From assembly GCA_021234155.1 (NCBI GenBank), contig JAJEKV010000035.1, positions 11,038,407 through 11,102,406 of the forward strand: a stretch of DNA of 64,000 nucleotides, given 5' to 3'. This DNA comes from Isoetes taiwanensis (Eukaryota; Streptophyta; Lycopodiopsida; Isoetales; Isoetaceae). Under the pieces are notes generated by a model. It did not search any database, was not told where the DNA came from, and was given only the letters and a program-made list of their open reading frames with translations. Made by a program: the position numbers and the translations under genes. This document shows, piece after piece, positions 22,957 through 32,653 of the stretch (the first letter of the stretch is position 1; each line of letters begins with the position of its first letter).

Positions 22957-24010
22957 TATGCGTGACTACGACTACTTTGTATATCTTGACGACGAGTGCG
23001 GGAATATGTGCACCGGTTGCCCGGTTATTCTCAATGAAGACCGGTTGAAGGACGAAAGGGAGAAAAAAATTGAGGTGAAGGATAGGCTTAGACTTTTCAC
23101 CAATAATTCACAATGTCGCCATTAAAGTCCATGCATCCTCTAGATCTGCAAAGGCTGCTGAAGGAGATCAAGGATGGCACCACATTCCTGAAGGGAAGCA
23201 AGGATTATACTGGGAGACGCACTATGAAAGTCAGAGCCGGTGAGCTGAAGAAGATTGGAACAATGGAGCGGGCCCTTGTCAGATACATGAAGGAGCTGAA
23301 GAAACTTCCTTTTCAAGACATGGCTGCCTTGAGGCAAGCTCACCCCATATTCACGGAGAATCGATGCTTATGTTCGCAAGTAGCATCGCTGGATGGATGT
23401 ATGGCGCAAAGAGATGGAGAAGGAAAGCTTTCCCGAGTCCCTCTGACAAAGAAAGTAGGCGAATATCTTCTAGGGCCAGTTGAGGAGGGTGGCAAACCTT
23501 TCAAGTGTTTCCACGTTAGTCCGAGGTTTGTGCGTGGGCGTGGTAAACACCCGGCCCGCTTCATTGGATCGCGACTTCAGATATACGAAGAAATGGCCAA
23601 AGGAAGATTATGAAAAATTCCTTGACCAGCTAAGCACGATGACGGACCAGCAGCTTTACTGGGTAGCTATATTTATTACCCCAGACCGCCTCAATGAGTG
23701 CCTATCCGCCATGAAGACAATAGACGGTGGCAGCCGTGTTTGGGTTAGTTCCTACCGGGACCCCCTAGCGAAGCTGCGACTACCTCTAGAGTTCGAGAGT
23801 TGCAATGTCTTGTCCTGCTAATGTATGTTGCCCGAGACGCGGCGGCTCGCCATCGGTCTGAGGAAATAAATATTTGCTTCGCCAATTCCGACCATCAAAG
23901 CAATATGCTAAGTTTCCCAAGCATTTACGAGAAAAAGCGAGGACATCGAAAAGAATTTGCACGATCCGCGAGTGTGCGGCCAATTATGCATTTTAAATTG
24001 GTAGCCCAAT
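22957..24010 (+). pseudogene. Middle part of the E1 ParB/methyltransferase-like gene
   Basis: Coding-like blocks are 22957-23124 ('MRDYDYFVYLDDECGNMCTG'), 23113-23613 ('LKEIKDGTTFLKGSKDYTG', 'LVRYMKELKKLPFQDMAAL', 'FKCFHVSPRFV'), 23560-23821 in another frame ('KWPKEDYEKFLDQLS', 'YWVAIFITPDRLNECLSAM', 'VWVSSYRDPLAKLRLPLE') and 23820-24020 ('MYVARDAAARHRSEE', 'NMLSFPSIYEKKRGHRKEF'). The last word resembles the N-[VM]-x-x-FP...H-x-K region that precedes motif I in circularly permuted (beta-class) DNA methyltransferases. The E2 counterpart is 53244-53866. Several frameshifts. Family placement is tentative. Confidence 0.4.
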
Positions 24011-24181
24011 TTGCTTGTTGACTATCAATGTTTCTAACATTTGTTTTCCGTGCAGCTTATTGGCTGTATCGACCTTGGTGCGACAAGGGTGCAGCAGGTG
24101 GGGGAGGAGTACTGGTGCAGAATCAGTTGGAAAGTAGGACGTGCACCTATCTAGTACAGTTGATCTTTGGAAGGTTACCTT

Positions 24182-24552
24182 GTTCTCGGCTTCTTTTCCG
24201 GTGGTGCTTTTAGCCGAAAAAAGCGGTGTCGCGAGGGCTATAAAACATTGTCTTTTGAGACAGGGCGAAGCTGGAAATTAAGCTTGTATGCCGATATTCG
24301 AACAACTTCGATGTCATGTTAGACGAGAAAAAATCAAGAGCTCGGGCACTACAGAAGATAAAAGAGGGAAAGAAGAAGGCCTCTACTTCCAAAACCGCTC
24401 CTCAGCCTCAGCTTCCTGCCCCTGAGACACCTTGTCCGTTCTCGTCTACAACCATAAACGAAGTGCAATCAGTTCTGAGACAGGACAAGAGCGCCGATTC
24501 AAGTCTGACTCAAAAGGGCGTGACCCCTAGGCTCTCGGTTGGAACTATTTAG
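24182..24552 (+). pseudogene. Methyltransferase motif I-like C-terminus, E1 copy
   Basis: 'LVLGFFSGGAFSR' at 24179-24217 contains the octapeptide FSGGAFSR, which is also present in E3 at 63975-63998. It matches the F-x-G-G-type SAM-binding motif I that ends permuted DNA methyltransferases. After a frameshift, 24316-24552 reads 'MLDEKKSRARALQKIKEG' and 'KKKASTSKTAPQPQLPAPE'; E2 has the similar 'SKASTSKTE' after its motif I. The tail is Pro/Ser-rich. A palindrome at 23995-24012 sits just upstream. Confidence 0.45.
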
Positions 24553-25126
24553 GAGAAGAAAACAACATCAACGCACCGGCGGGGGGCCGGACCGGTGAAT
24601 ACTCGGGACATGATTGAGGCGACCTCAAAGTTCGAGGAAAGAGGTTGCTAGGGAGCCCGACTTCTGCCCTTGTCATAGAAACACAGGGAAGGGGACAATC
24701 GGGATGGAGAGGATGTGGTCCCCAACACGATGAGCGATCAAGATGTAGAGGAAGAGGTGGCGAACATGTAAGACAATCAAGGTGCACATGATGAGAATGA
24801 GGAACGGGGCCCAAGATTTTATGCAAAGAATGGAATTGATCAAAGAGGCAACACAACAACCTCAAATTGACATGGAGAACCCGATGGGGATCATTCGGAA
24901 GATGTGCCTCGCATCGAATGAGCGACTTATGAGTTGAAAATACGTGAAATATGTTAATAACAATTGTTCATACTTCTTTTTTTTGTAATGATAACGTTGC
25001 ACTCATTTCCTTGTCTTAAATTTCTCTAGTTTACTTTGCTAACCAAATTGAAGCCAAAGAATTTGGCTAACCCTTACAAACTATAGCCTTTTATTAAATT
25101 TATTTGACTTAGCTATCCTCCATGAT

Positions 25127-25760
25127 AAATTGGTGCGCCCAATTTCTTGTGAGTAAGCGCCATCAAACATGAAGTGAAGTGGAGCTGCGAGAAACGATGG
25201 AGATCAAAGAGCGGACCCTCGGGAATTACCGTGTGCGTTACATTATATAATATTGACTATGCTTATTACATCCTTACAACATTATTATATCCTTGTCGTA
25301 CATTAACATATCCGGAAAGTGTACAAAGAGTCACTTCGTCGTCAACGCCGCCAAAGGCGATGCCATTCAGCTCAAAGATCTGCTGATCAGGAGCCCAATA
25401 CAGGTGGACCTCAACACGAGTGAGCTTCCTGCAATTACTCGCAGGTCCATCTGCTTTGACCGGAGCCATGGATCAAGACTAACACGGTCATATAGCATTG
25501 GCAAATATCGTTGTAACTCAAGTAGCACTTGAAGGATCGGATGTTCTCCGGACGATCCGGCAAGGAAGCCATGAGAGATGAATGCAGTGGAGCTGCTTTT
25601 ATAGGCGTGAGAAATTATTGATGTCAATTATTGGCGTACATACTAGCGCAACAGGTAACCGTATAAGGTACACCTATACAGCCACGCGAAATTGGGCGGC
25701 CGCCCAATTTCGCGCATCATACGATATGAGCATTCAAGGGCAAAGTGGGCCCAATTTCCG
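25127..25760. repeat. E1 palindromes downstream of the methyltransferase-like gene
   Basis: 25127-25145 (AAATTGGTGCGCCCAATTT), 25685-25714 (a perfect 30-bp palindrome centred on GGCCGC with arms CGCGAAATTGGGCG) and 25741-25760. The 30-bp one is the longest perfect palindrome I found in the window. No gene is recognised in 24960-25860. Confidence 0.9.
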
Positions 25761-25863
25761 CGGGGACATGTTGGACAAGTTGCACATATAGAAGACAAGT
25801 TGTACTAATACTTTATCTCATAGATGATTACAGTCTGATTACAACAAGATGACAAGCGTTCAT

Positions 25864-26112
25864 TTAGGGGGACTCTTCTGAGTCATTTTCACCAGGCACC
25901 CCAGCGATCTTCTCTATCATGTACATTTGATGCTCTCTATTCCATATCAGATGGATGATAACGTCGAAGGGATCAGGATAATGGCGAGGATTTAGAGCGA
26001 CTGTGGTCATCCGCCTTCCATGGGTATCTCTCTCATGCAGATTGCTTGAAAGTTTTAGGTGATTCATCTTGCGGTTGATGGAATCAATGCTCAGGACCGA
26101 GTGAGACCACAT
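25864..26112 (-). CDS. Small acidic-tailed protein, E1 copy
   Basis: An 82-residue frame from the ATG at 26110-26112. It shares 'NPRHYPDPFDVIIHLIWNRE' and 'MIEKIAGVP', then an acidic end (NDSEES), with the E2 protein at 50929-51159 ('DPFDVVIHLIWNPEH', 'MIDRISGPP', NDDESD). The ATG is chosen because both proteins then begin with M, H and a shared MNH. This is one of the few intact frames in E1. In E1 it is convergent with the ParB-like gene; in E2 it points the same way. No known family is recognised. Retention in two diverged elements argues for a role in the element. Confidence 0.65.
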   Translation of the reverse strand: MWSHSVLSIDSINRKMNHLKLSSNLHERDTHGRRMTTVALNPRHYPDPFDVIIHLIWNREHQMYMIEKIAGVPGENDSEESP

Positions 26113-26678
26113 GGCTAGAATCGAAGGCCAAATTTGATGGTCAAAATTGGTTTGAGATATATTTATACCCACAATCATTATTGAAGGTATTGTACGCAAA
26201 GATTATTGGATGTACACCGTATATACAACCAATAATGCTTTCCTTCAGTCATCAATAATTCCTTGGCTATAAATATAGGGGCTGCATTCGACGCCACAAA
26301 GACATTCATTTGCCATGTCTCGCCATCTTCCGCAGCCCCCATGTTGACACCCTTACTTGCCTTATGACCTATGACGATCTTTATGCTGCGAGTTGAAAGG
26401 GATCTCTCTCGATCCCCCTGGGTCGTATGGTATAGCTAATGGGTCGAAAGAAAGACTCCCCGTGAGTATCATGTTACTATCCATATTGTGTGGGTTCCGG
26501 GGCGAGAGGCTTTTGAGATTAATAGAATCACCAATAATTACAATCTATGACTCATGTATTTCATAACTTTATATGATATGATGATGTAACGTGTTGTGCA
26601 TGATTACTCGTTGTTATGTTTCGGTTGTTATCTTCGGTTCTCGATCTACGTTTTCGTTTTCCTTTTGCACGCCAAGAA

Positions 26679-26848
26679 GGAAAGTGGGCGGCCTTAATTT
26701 TCCCGAAAGTGGAAGCCTTCATGAAACTACCTTCAGGCCATCCGGAAGGGCAAAGTCGGCGGCCGCCCAGTTTCTGGAGGAGACTATTCCCGAAAGAAAA
26801 TGGGCGGCCCAATTTCCTCCGGAAGGAAAGTGGGCTGGCCCAATTTCC
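26679..26848. repeat. E1 palindromes, right group
   Basis: Four related units at about 26679-26705, 26751-26777, 26797-26820 and 26825-26848, with GAAAGTGGGCGGCC or AAAATGGGCGGCCCAATTTCC cores and CCGGAAGG spacers. They are more diverged than the left group and partly tandem (spacing about 28-70 bp). I see no gene in 26200-27800. Confidence 0.8.
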
Positions 26849-27808
26849 TCAGAGGCCTCCATGAAATAAGATATTACTATTCAGAAATTGCACGTCATTG
26901 GGATGTTCTCAATGTAGACAAAAACATTCTATTCACATAGGAATGGAGTACATGGATGGATTACGTAGATAATAATATCAACTAAACAACATGCGTCGAA
27001 AGCATAGGTTGAGCAGAATGACAATAGATAATAATAGATAATATTAAACATGGGCGTTTGGTCAATATCCGTTCCACCGCAATTAGATCCCCGGGCCTGA
27101 TATGTCTTGTCGGCAAGCAGATCCGACCAGATCATCAATTCTGCCATCGGATAGGAGGCCGAGGATGAGTTTGATTACCAAAGCCACCTGCACGCCCTCT
27201 TTTCCTTCTTGTAAAGCTTCTTAAACAACGACCGGAAAGTGTTGTGCAGCCAAACATCCTCCATTTTCAGCAACCTCTTCCCGAGCTTCTGCCACAAAAA
27301 TATGGCGTTTCAAGGAAATCAAGCGACCTTCCAGCTCTACCCCCCTGCTATAAGTTATCCGCTCATCGCCATCCTTCATCAACTCTCCACGACGAATGAG
27401 CTTCCTGAAGTTGGCTTCTCATTTCTTACATGCCATTTTGGTTTATCTCGTCGCTCGCGACCTCAACCTCGAAGCCGATTCGCATGAGCTAATATTGGCT
27501 CAGCGACATATGGCAATCGCATTTTCGCCATTGTGAATCCATAGTCTGGCCTGGTTCGACCATTCCGGACCGGCAAATATGAATCTACACTATGCATTTT
27601 TTGCCGGGCCGCTGCGTGGCGAGACCACGCCTACATAAGGCTTGGGCTTAGACACAAACTTCGGTTGGCACTTTTGGGCTTTATAGATACAAGGCCTGCC
27701 ATCCCACCTACCTGCACACATTTCGAAAATTTGCATCATTCTACTAAATAAAACCCTTATTTTCTAAAAAATCGGGTACATTTGGGAGTCATATGGACTC
27801 GGCCAAAG

Positions 27809-27832
27809 TCCACAATTAATGAAATTATGCTT
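27809..27832 (-). repeat. E1 right terminal inverted repeat
   Basis: On the minus strand it reads AAGCATAATTTCATTAATTG, matching the left end at all but two of 24 positions. The Helitron helicase frame resumes immediately after the flanking A run. Confidence 0.85.
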
Positions 27833-27837
27833 AAAAA

Positions 27838-29187
27838 GGACGAGTGTTTTTCGTTCAGGGTGCAGGCGGCTCGGGAAAGAGTTTTCTTTTTAACACCATG
27901 TTGTCTTATGTTCGTGCCAAAGGTATCATTGCACTGGCGGTTGCGTCTTCAGGAATTGCATCCACTTTATTGAAGGGTGGGCGCACTGCACATTCAAGGT
28001 TTAAGATACCGATAAACATAGATGAGACGTCAACTTGCAATATTCCAAAGCAGTCGGAGTTGGCAAAATTGATAAGAGCGACTCGCATGATTATATGGGA
28101 TGAGGCCCCAATGATGCATAAATATGTTTATGAAGCCTTTGGATAGAACACTCCGGACGGATGTCATGTGACAAATTGTTTGGGGACTCATTGTTGTTTT
28201 GGGAGGAGATTTTCGCCAGCTTCCACCCATGGTTCCACGAGGAAATCGCCCCCAAATTGTGCATGCTTCCTTGAAATGCTCTTACATATGGGATCATGTC
28301 GAGGAACATAAGCTTTGAACGTGAAATATCACGAGTAATGAACGATTATGGGAAGAGACGAAGAGCAAAAAGGCATTTGCAAAGTATCTTTACGAGTTGG
28401 AGATGGACTTGAGACCACGTTTCCCAATATTGGATCGGATGTGATCGCCTTCCGAGAAGAGATTTGTGTGAAGTCGCAAGACTTAAATGACTTGCTAGCC
28501 GTGACATTCCCCGATGTTTCAACGAATTATAGAAGTGTGTCCTATTGGGTGCAAAGGGTGTACTTTACCAATCGAATGATGATGTAGATGAAGTAAACAA
28601 GAGGATGACAGAGTGGTTGCTCACTGCACCTATTGATTATTACAAAGCTGATCGAAATAAATGAATGACGCAGGGTCTATCCAATCAATTTTTGAATGCA
28701 CAAACTCGAAAGTGGGATGCCTCCTCATCAATTAACTTTGGAGGTTGGCATGATTGTCATGTTATTGAGGTCTGTTTCTACACGTGGGGACTTTACAATG
28801 GCACTTCGCCTCATTATCGTTCATTGGGAAGATGCTATAGATGCCGAGATTGTCACTGGAAAGAATATTGGAAGCAGAGTGTTCATATTTAGAATACCTT
28901 TGGTGCCCAATAATGCAGAACTCCCATTTCAGTTTGAGCGCATACAATTTCCATTGCGTCCAGCTTTTGGTATGACAATCAACAAGTCCCAAGGCCAAAC
29001 AATGAAAATGGTGGGTTTGTATTTGCCAAATCCAAAGATTCATCACGGACAACTCTACGGCACTCTCTCGAGAGCTCAAGGAATCCAAGGCATAAAGGTA
29101 CTCATTCTATCGAAGGATGGAGATGCTTCAAGAGATGTCGACAGATCACGATATACAACAAATATAGTATACAAAGAACTCCTCTAA
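27838..29187 (+). pseudogene. Helitron PIF1-like helicase region
   Basis: Walker A 'FVQGAGGSGKSFLFN' starts at 27850. It is followed by 'ALAVASSGIASTLL', 'GRTAHSRFKIPI' and the Walker B box 'MIIWDEAPM' (28085-28115). A frameshift near 28130-28150 moves the reading to '[17 protein letters not shown]' and '[17 protein letters not shown]'. Later blocks are 'SLRVGDGLETTFPN' and, at 28696-29187, 'AFGMTINKSQGQTM', 'GQLYGTLSRAQG' and a C-terminus. These are the standard motifs of the 5'-3' helicase half of Helitron proteins. Three or more frameshifts and stops make it inactive. It continues the protein cut at 15316. Confidence 0.9.
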
Positions 29188-29301
29188 GTGTGAGTTTAAT
29201 ACTTAAAAATCACAACATGCAATTTCTCTTTGTTCTCATTGATATCTTCTACTTTCTTTCTTCCTTTTATTTTTATCTTACTTACATCTTCATCCATGTA
29301 G

Positions 29302-29637
29302 ATGGTGCGTATTTTGGTCCCGTGGTATGTCTTCGGTCACCATGTCGCCAAATGCCTAAAGGGTGACAGAAGCTACCACATCTCCCGTGTCACTTATGTC
29401 ATCTGGCTCTTGGATCATGGTATGGCCTGGAACGAAAAATACCATGCTCATGTACATGGGGTAGCGAGCGTGGAAATTGAGGAGCTCATTGCAAAGCTCA
29501 AAGAAGTATTTAACACTGACGAGGTTGTCAAGTTGGAGCGCTTTATCCAACTAATTGATGACTTCCTGTTTGCTCAAGTTTACCCGAGGGAACGTTGTTT
29601 ACGCGGATGTGCTGTGAGAGAGGTAGATGGAGGATAG
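29302..29637 (+). CDS. Unidentified Helitron-borne reading frame 1
   Basis: A 111-residue frame (MVRILVPWYVFGHHVAKCLK...) between the helicase and the Helitron 3' end. It is preceded by a CATGTAG acceptor-like site and has no low-complexity tract. A helical Glu/Lys/Leu-rich middle ('VEIEELIAKLKEVFN', 'KLERFIQLIDDFLFAQV') is visible. No known domain is recognised. It could be an accessory Helitron gene or captured host exons. Confidence 0.4.
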   Translation: MVRILVPWYVFGHHVAKCLKGDRSYHISRVTYVIWLLDHGMAWNEKYHAHVHGVASVEIEELIAKLKEVFNTDEVVKLERFIQLIDDFLFAQVYPRERCLRGCAVREVDGG

Positions 29638-29710
29638 AGTACATGTATCTATTTATTGGGTAATGTAGTGCTTTGACTAACCTTCGATTGTTTATCTTTT
29701 TTTTTATCAG

Positions 29711-30064
29711 ATGAGAAACGACACCGTGCATTGGCGAATTGGTGTTTTGGTAGCAAAAGAACTCACTTGCGTTGGAATATGTAATGGAACACTTTTTAGG
29801 GTCTACAAATCATTTCTTCCCGATGAGGTATCTGATTCCATTATACGAGCCTACCTTCGAGATGAGTTGTCTCATGTGCTTGATAGTCGTGAGACATCGT
29901 GGGCAGTTCGAATCAATGACTCGCCTGTACATTTCACTTTTACCCCGGCTAGGATGTTATCTGTCGGAGAAGTGAAGATATCACGGGAGCATCAAACAAA
30001 GTACAACATTAGGCCCTTAGTCATGTGCGCCATGTGGAGATGTATATTTACAGTTCCATCGTGA
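29711..30064 (+). CDS. Unidentified Helitron-borne reading frame 2
   Basis: A 117-residue frame whose ATG follows a textbook intron end (TTTTTTTTTATCAG). It may therefore be a further exon of the gene at 29302 rather than a separate gene. It contains 'GVLVAKELTCVGICNG', 'EVSDSIIRAYLRDELSHVL' and 'PARMLSVGEVKIS'. I do not recognise the family. It is co-directional with the helicase and ends 380 bp before the terminus. Confidence 0.4.
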   Translation: MRNDTVHWRIGVLVAKELTCVGICNGTLFRVYKSFLPDEVSDSIIRAYLRDELSHVLDSRETSWAVRINDSPVHFTFTPARMLSVGEVKISREHQTKYNIRPLVMCAMWRCIFTVPS

Positions 30065-30390
30065 ACTAAAACATCAATGGGCCACTACAACTTTTTGTGT
30101 TTTATATATTTTTGTACATATTTCTTCTTGATGTATTTAACTACTTCTAAGAGTGACATTTTCAACATCAATTTTGGATTATTCTTTCCAGATTTTCTGC
30201 CTTCAAAGATGGATTAAAATATCTCCTACATTGGTTATAAAGCATTGTTTTCTCTATTGAAATCCATGAACGCAAATGCTACTGGCATTATACTATTTCA
30301 ATAACAAAAATTTTTACAATAGCAAATAACGTCAAAATTCCACATATAGATGTTTGAGGCAAATATGTACTACGGTGTTAGAGAGGAAGG

Positions 30391-30443
30391 AAAAGCACAT
30401 GCCTAGGACATTAGCCCGGCAACGCCGGGCACACGTTTACTAG
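30391..30443 (+). mobile_element. Helitron 3' terminus (second subfamily)
   Basis: The hairpin GCCCGGC AAC GCCGGGC (30414-30430) is followed by ACACGTTTA and CTAG (30440-30443), then T. The 53-bp end, including AAAAGCACATGCCTAGGACA, is nearly identical to 41750-41802. Confidence 0.9.
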
Positions 30444-31404
30444 TCTACTTATTTAAATTGTGTCTTTTCGGCAGTGCTAACGTCGGTGCTTACGCTTTTT
30501 CCGGCAAATGTAACTAACGCTTTTTCCGGCATAATTCCTTCATCTTTCATTTTCTCGGTTATCATATTTCGTTTCCGGCTGAGGAGGACGGGTTTAGGGT
30601 TTTCACTTCCATTCTGCTCTTTCGTTTACATAATGCATGCTGCTCCATTGAGCTGCCATTGCAAGGATGGAGCGAATCGTGCAAGGAATTGCTGAGCAAG
30701 CAATTGTAACGCACTTTCATCTGCAATGGTTTTTGGTGGATGGCTGATTTGGATTTGCGGAGTTGGAGTTAGACAGTGGCATGCAACAACATTTCTTCTG
30801 CATCCACTTCGTATAACCATCGATCGGCTCCTCCTTTTGCTCCACATTTCATTTCCAGCTGCCTTTTTAATTTTTTAGCAAATTCGTCTGCTGCTCTTGC
30901 ATTTTGGTACTGCACGGTCCATTCCAGTGATGCCAGAGGTACAAGAAAAATTTCGTTGCTTGGTGTTCTATTCTTGATCTAGGGCTGTATGTTACTGACG
31001 TTTTTTTATTTTTTTTTCAACTCTTTGATAGTTTTCTTCGCTCAGGTTACTTTGATCAGAATAGTTTGAAGCCTCTTATCATAATATGATTACCATTTTC
31101 CATTCTTGGGAAGACTCTTCTAGCAAAACAACAACATATGGCCGAGTGAAGTGGCTTTCTTATTGAGCGTTCAAAAAATCAAAGTACAATAGCATAGTAG
31201 TAAAATCGATTGGCTAGAAAGATAGAAAGCTAAATAAACCCCAGAAGTAGACAATTACCGAGGGTTTCAATAAGAAAGGAGATAAGACTGAATCTCAAAG
31301 TCAGAGATTTATCAACTGGAATAAAAACCCCGCCCTTTCGGGTTTTCGAGGAAAACCATGGAGATAAATAATACACACAAATGCATCATCCAACCATCAT
31401 TGAC

Positions 31405-31626
31405 AATAATCCTTGTGCATCCGCATTTTTCACATAGCAATTGCAAACTCCAAAAGGCCATGATATCTTGACAGAGTGAGAAGCCGTTGAAAATTCATCC
31501 ATAGCTATGAAGCCAAATAATCCTTGTGCATCCGCAATCTTCACATAACAATTGCAAGCTCCAAATGGTCATGATAGCTTGTCAGAGTGCGAAGCCATTG
31601 AAAATTAATCTATCGTTATGAAGCCA
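31405..31626. repeat. Tandem duplication, 111-bp period
   Basis: AATAATCCTTGTGCATCCGC starts at 31405 and again at 31516. The units share CACATA[G/A]CAATTGCAA and GAAGCC[G/A]TTGAAAATT with scattered substitutions. Confidence 0.8.
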
Positions 31627-31859
31627 CGGCTCCACCTCCAATGCAGCTTGAAATAGATGTCTAGAGTCATGAAGCCATGGCCAGATTCAAATGCGACTTG
31701 AATAGATCTAGAAGAACAAAAACTTGAAACTGAAACATGTTAAGGAACCATTAGTCATGTCAAAGTCCATAAACATGCATACGAGAAAATATATCTAGTT
31801 CAATATGAAGCAAGAACTGAGCAAACCACTCATATAAAATGAGCATAAGCGAAGGGACG

Positions 31860-32010
31860 TGGAAGAACATCCGCCTAGCCAGGAATGACATCTGCAAACT
31901 AGTGCGGGGAAGAACATCCGTCCAAACAACTCAACACAGAAAACGGGGCGGGGAAGAACATCTGCCTAGATGAAAGATATCAAATGCAAGTAAGGCAGGG
32001 AAGAACATCC
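31860..32010. repeat. Irregular GGGGAAGAACATCCGCC repeats
   Basis: The word GAAGAACATC[C/T]G(C/T)C recurs about four times, at 31864, 31911, 31955 and 31999, with unlike spacers of about 45 bp. Confidence 0.7.
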
Positions 32011-32587
32011 GCCCATAAATTACAAATAAAGGAAACATAAACAAATGAGGTGAGGAAAAAAAAAAAACTAGCAAAAAGGCGCAACAGAAGGCTTGGGCAG
32101 TTCTAGATTTGGATTCAATTTCTCATTAAGAAAGCATATAGGAGACAAGGTATTAGCTACATTTCAATTTAACTTGTCCAAAGGCAAGGCCAAATTACCA
32201 GCGATGCTATTCTATCAAATCGTATTTGTCTTGTAAAGTTAGTTTCATGAATTGTAGATGTTTGTTATTGCTCTTATCACCTTTATTGTTGTATATTTGA
32301 TGGTATGTGTAAGGGATGGGAGAGGATGGAAAAACTTCATAAATTACATAAAAGGGTTTGGCTAAATGGATCAACTGGCAGTTGTATATGCTGCGAAGAA
32401 TACAAGCATTTTTCATAATGCAACATGATCTACCTTTGCAATCAACTTTATAGAAGGATTTATGACAATTATTGTCAGTAATATCGATCGTGCTAAAAGA
32501 CATCCTTAATGTGTAGAGCTAAAGTTGTGTAGGCTAGAGAATAGCATTAACAATGTGGCTTGGGGTATTTAATAACTATAACCAGAG

Positions 32588-32653
32588 CTAAAGTTCTTTA
32601 TAATAAGGTTACTTCATTTTCTAAAGTTCTTTATAATAAGGTTACTTCATTTT
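32588..32653. repeat. Perfect 33-bp tandem duplication
   Basis: CTAAAGTTCTTTATAATAAG, then GTTACTTCATTTT, occurs twice without a mismatch, suggesting a recent replication slip. I recognise no gene in the flanking 30.5-34.9 kb. Confidence 0.9.

Larger units (their letters stand above)
15317..27832. mobile_element. Transposon E1 (12,516 bp), new ParB/methyltransferase-carrying family
   Basis: The ends are inverted repeats starting AAGCA[C/T]AATTTC, 24 bp with two mismatches (15317-15340 and 27809-27832), flanked by AAAA on both sides (15313-15316, 27833-27836). Within it are a DUF7869-type gene (minus, next to the left end), a ParB-like/methyltransferase-like gene (plus), a small acidic protein gene (minus) and many palindromes with half-site AAATTGGGCGG. 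It lies inside a Helitron helicase gene. E2 has the same order of the two main genes when flipped, so this is one family. A 4-bp duplication suits Sola-like, Kolobok or Academ elements; placement in any of these is inference. Confidence 0.85.
14392..30443 (+). mobile_element. 5'-truncated Helitron split by transposon E1
   Basis: The Helitron protein region (14392-15316), the PIF1 helicase region (27838-29187), two extra reading frames and a 3' hairpin with CTAG (30414-30443) lie in the right order on one strand. The 12.5-kb E1 transposon interrupts them. With E1 and one copy of its 4-bp duplication removed, the helicase frame reads straight through the join. The Rep (HUH) nuclease region that should precede 14392 is absent, so this copy could not move by itself. 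Confidence 0.75.

Noticed and set aside
25685-25714. Cloning linker or adaptor artefact, because GCGGCCGC is a NotI site
   Set aside because: The motif recurs many times in diverged forms with different flanks and spacings, and E2 and E3 show parallel families with other cores.
15317-27832. Endogenous giant virus fragment
   Set aside because: No capsid, polymerase or packaging gene is seen. Defined inverted ends and a target duplication indicate a transposon.
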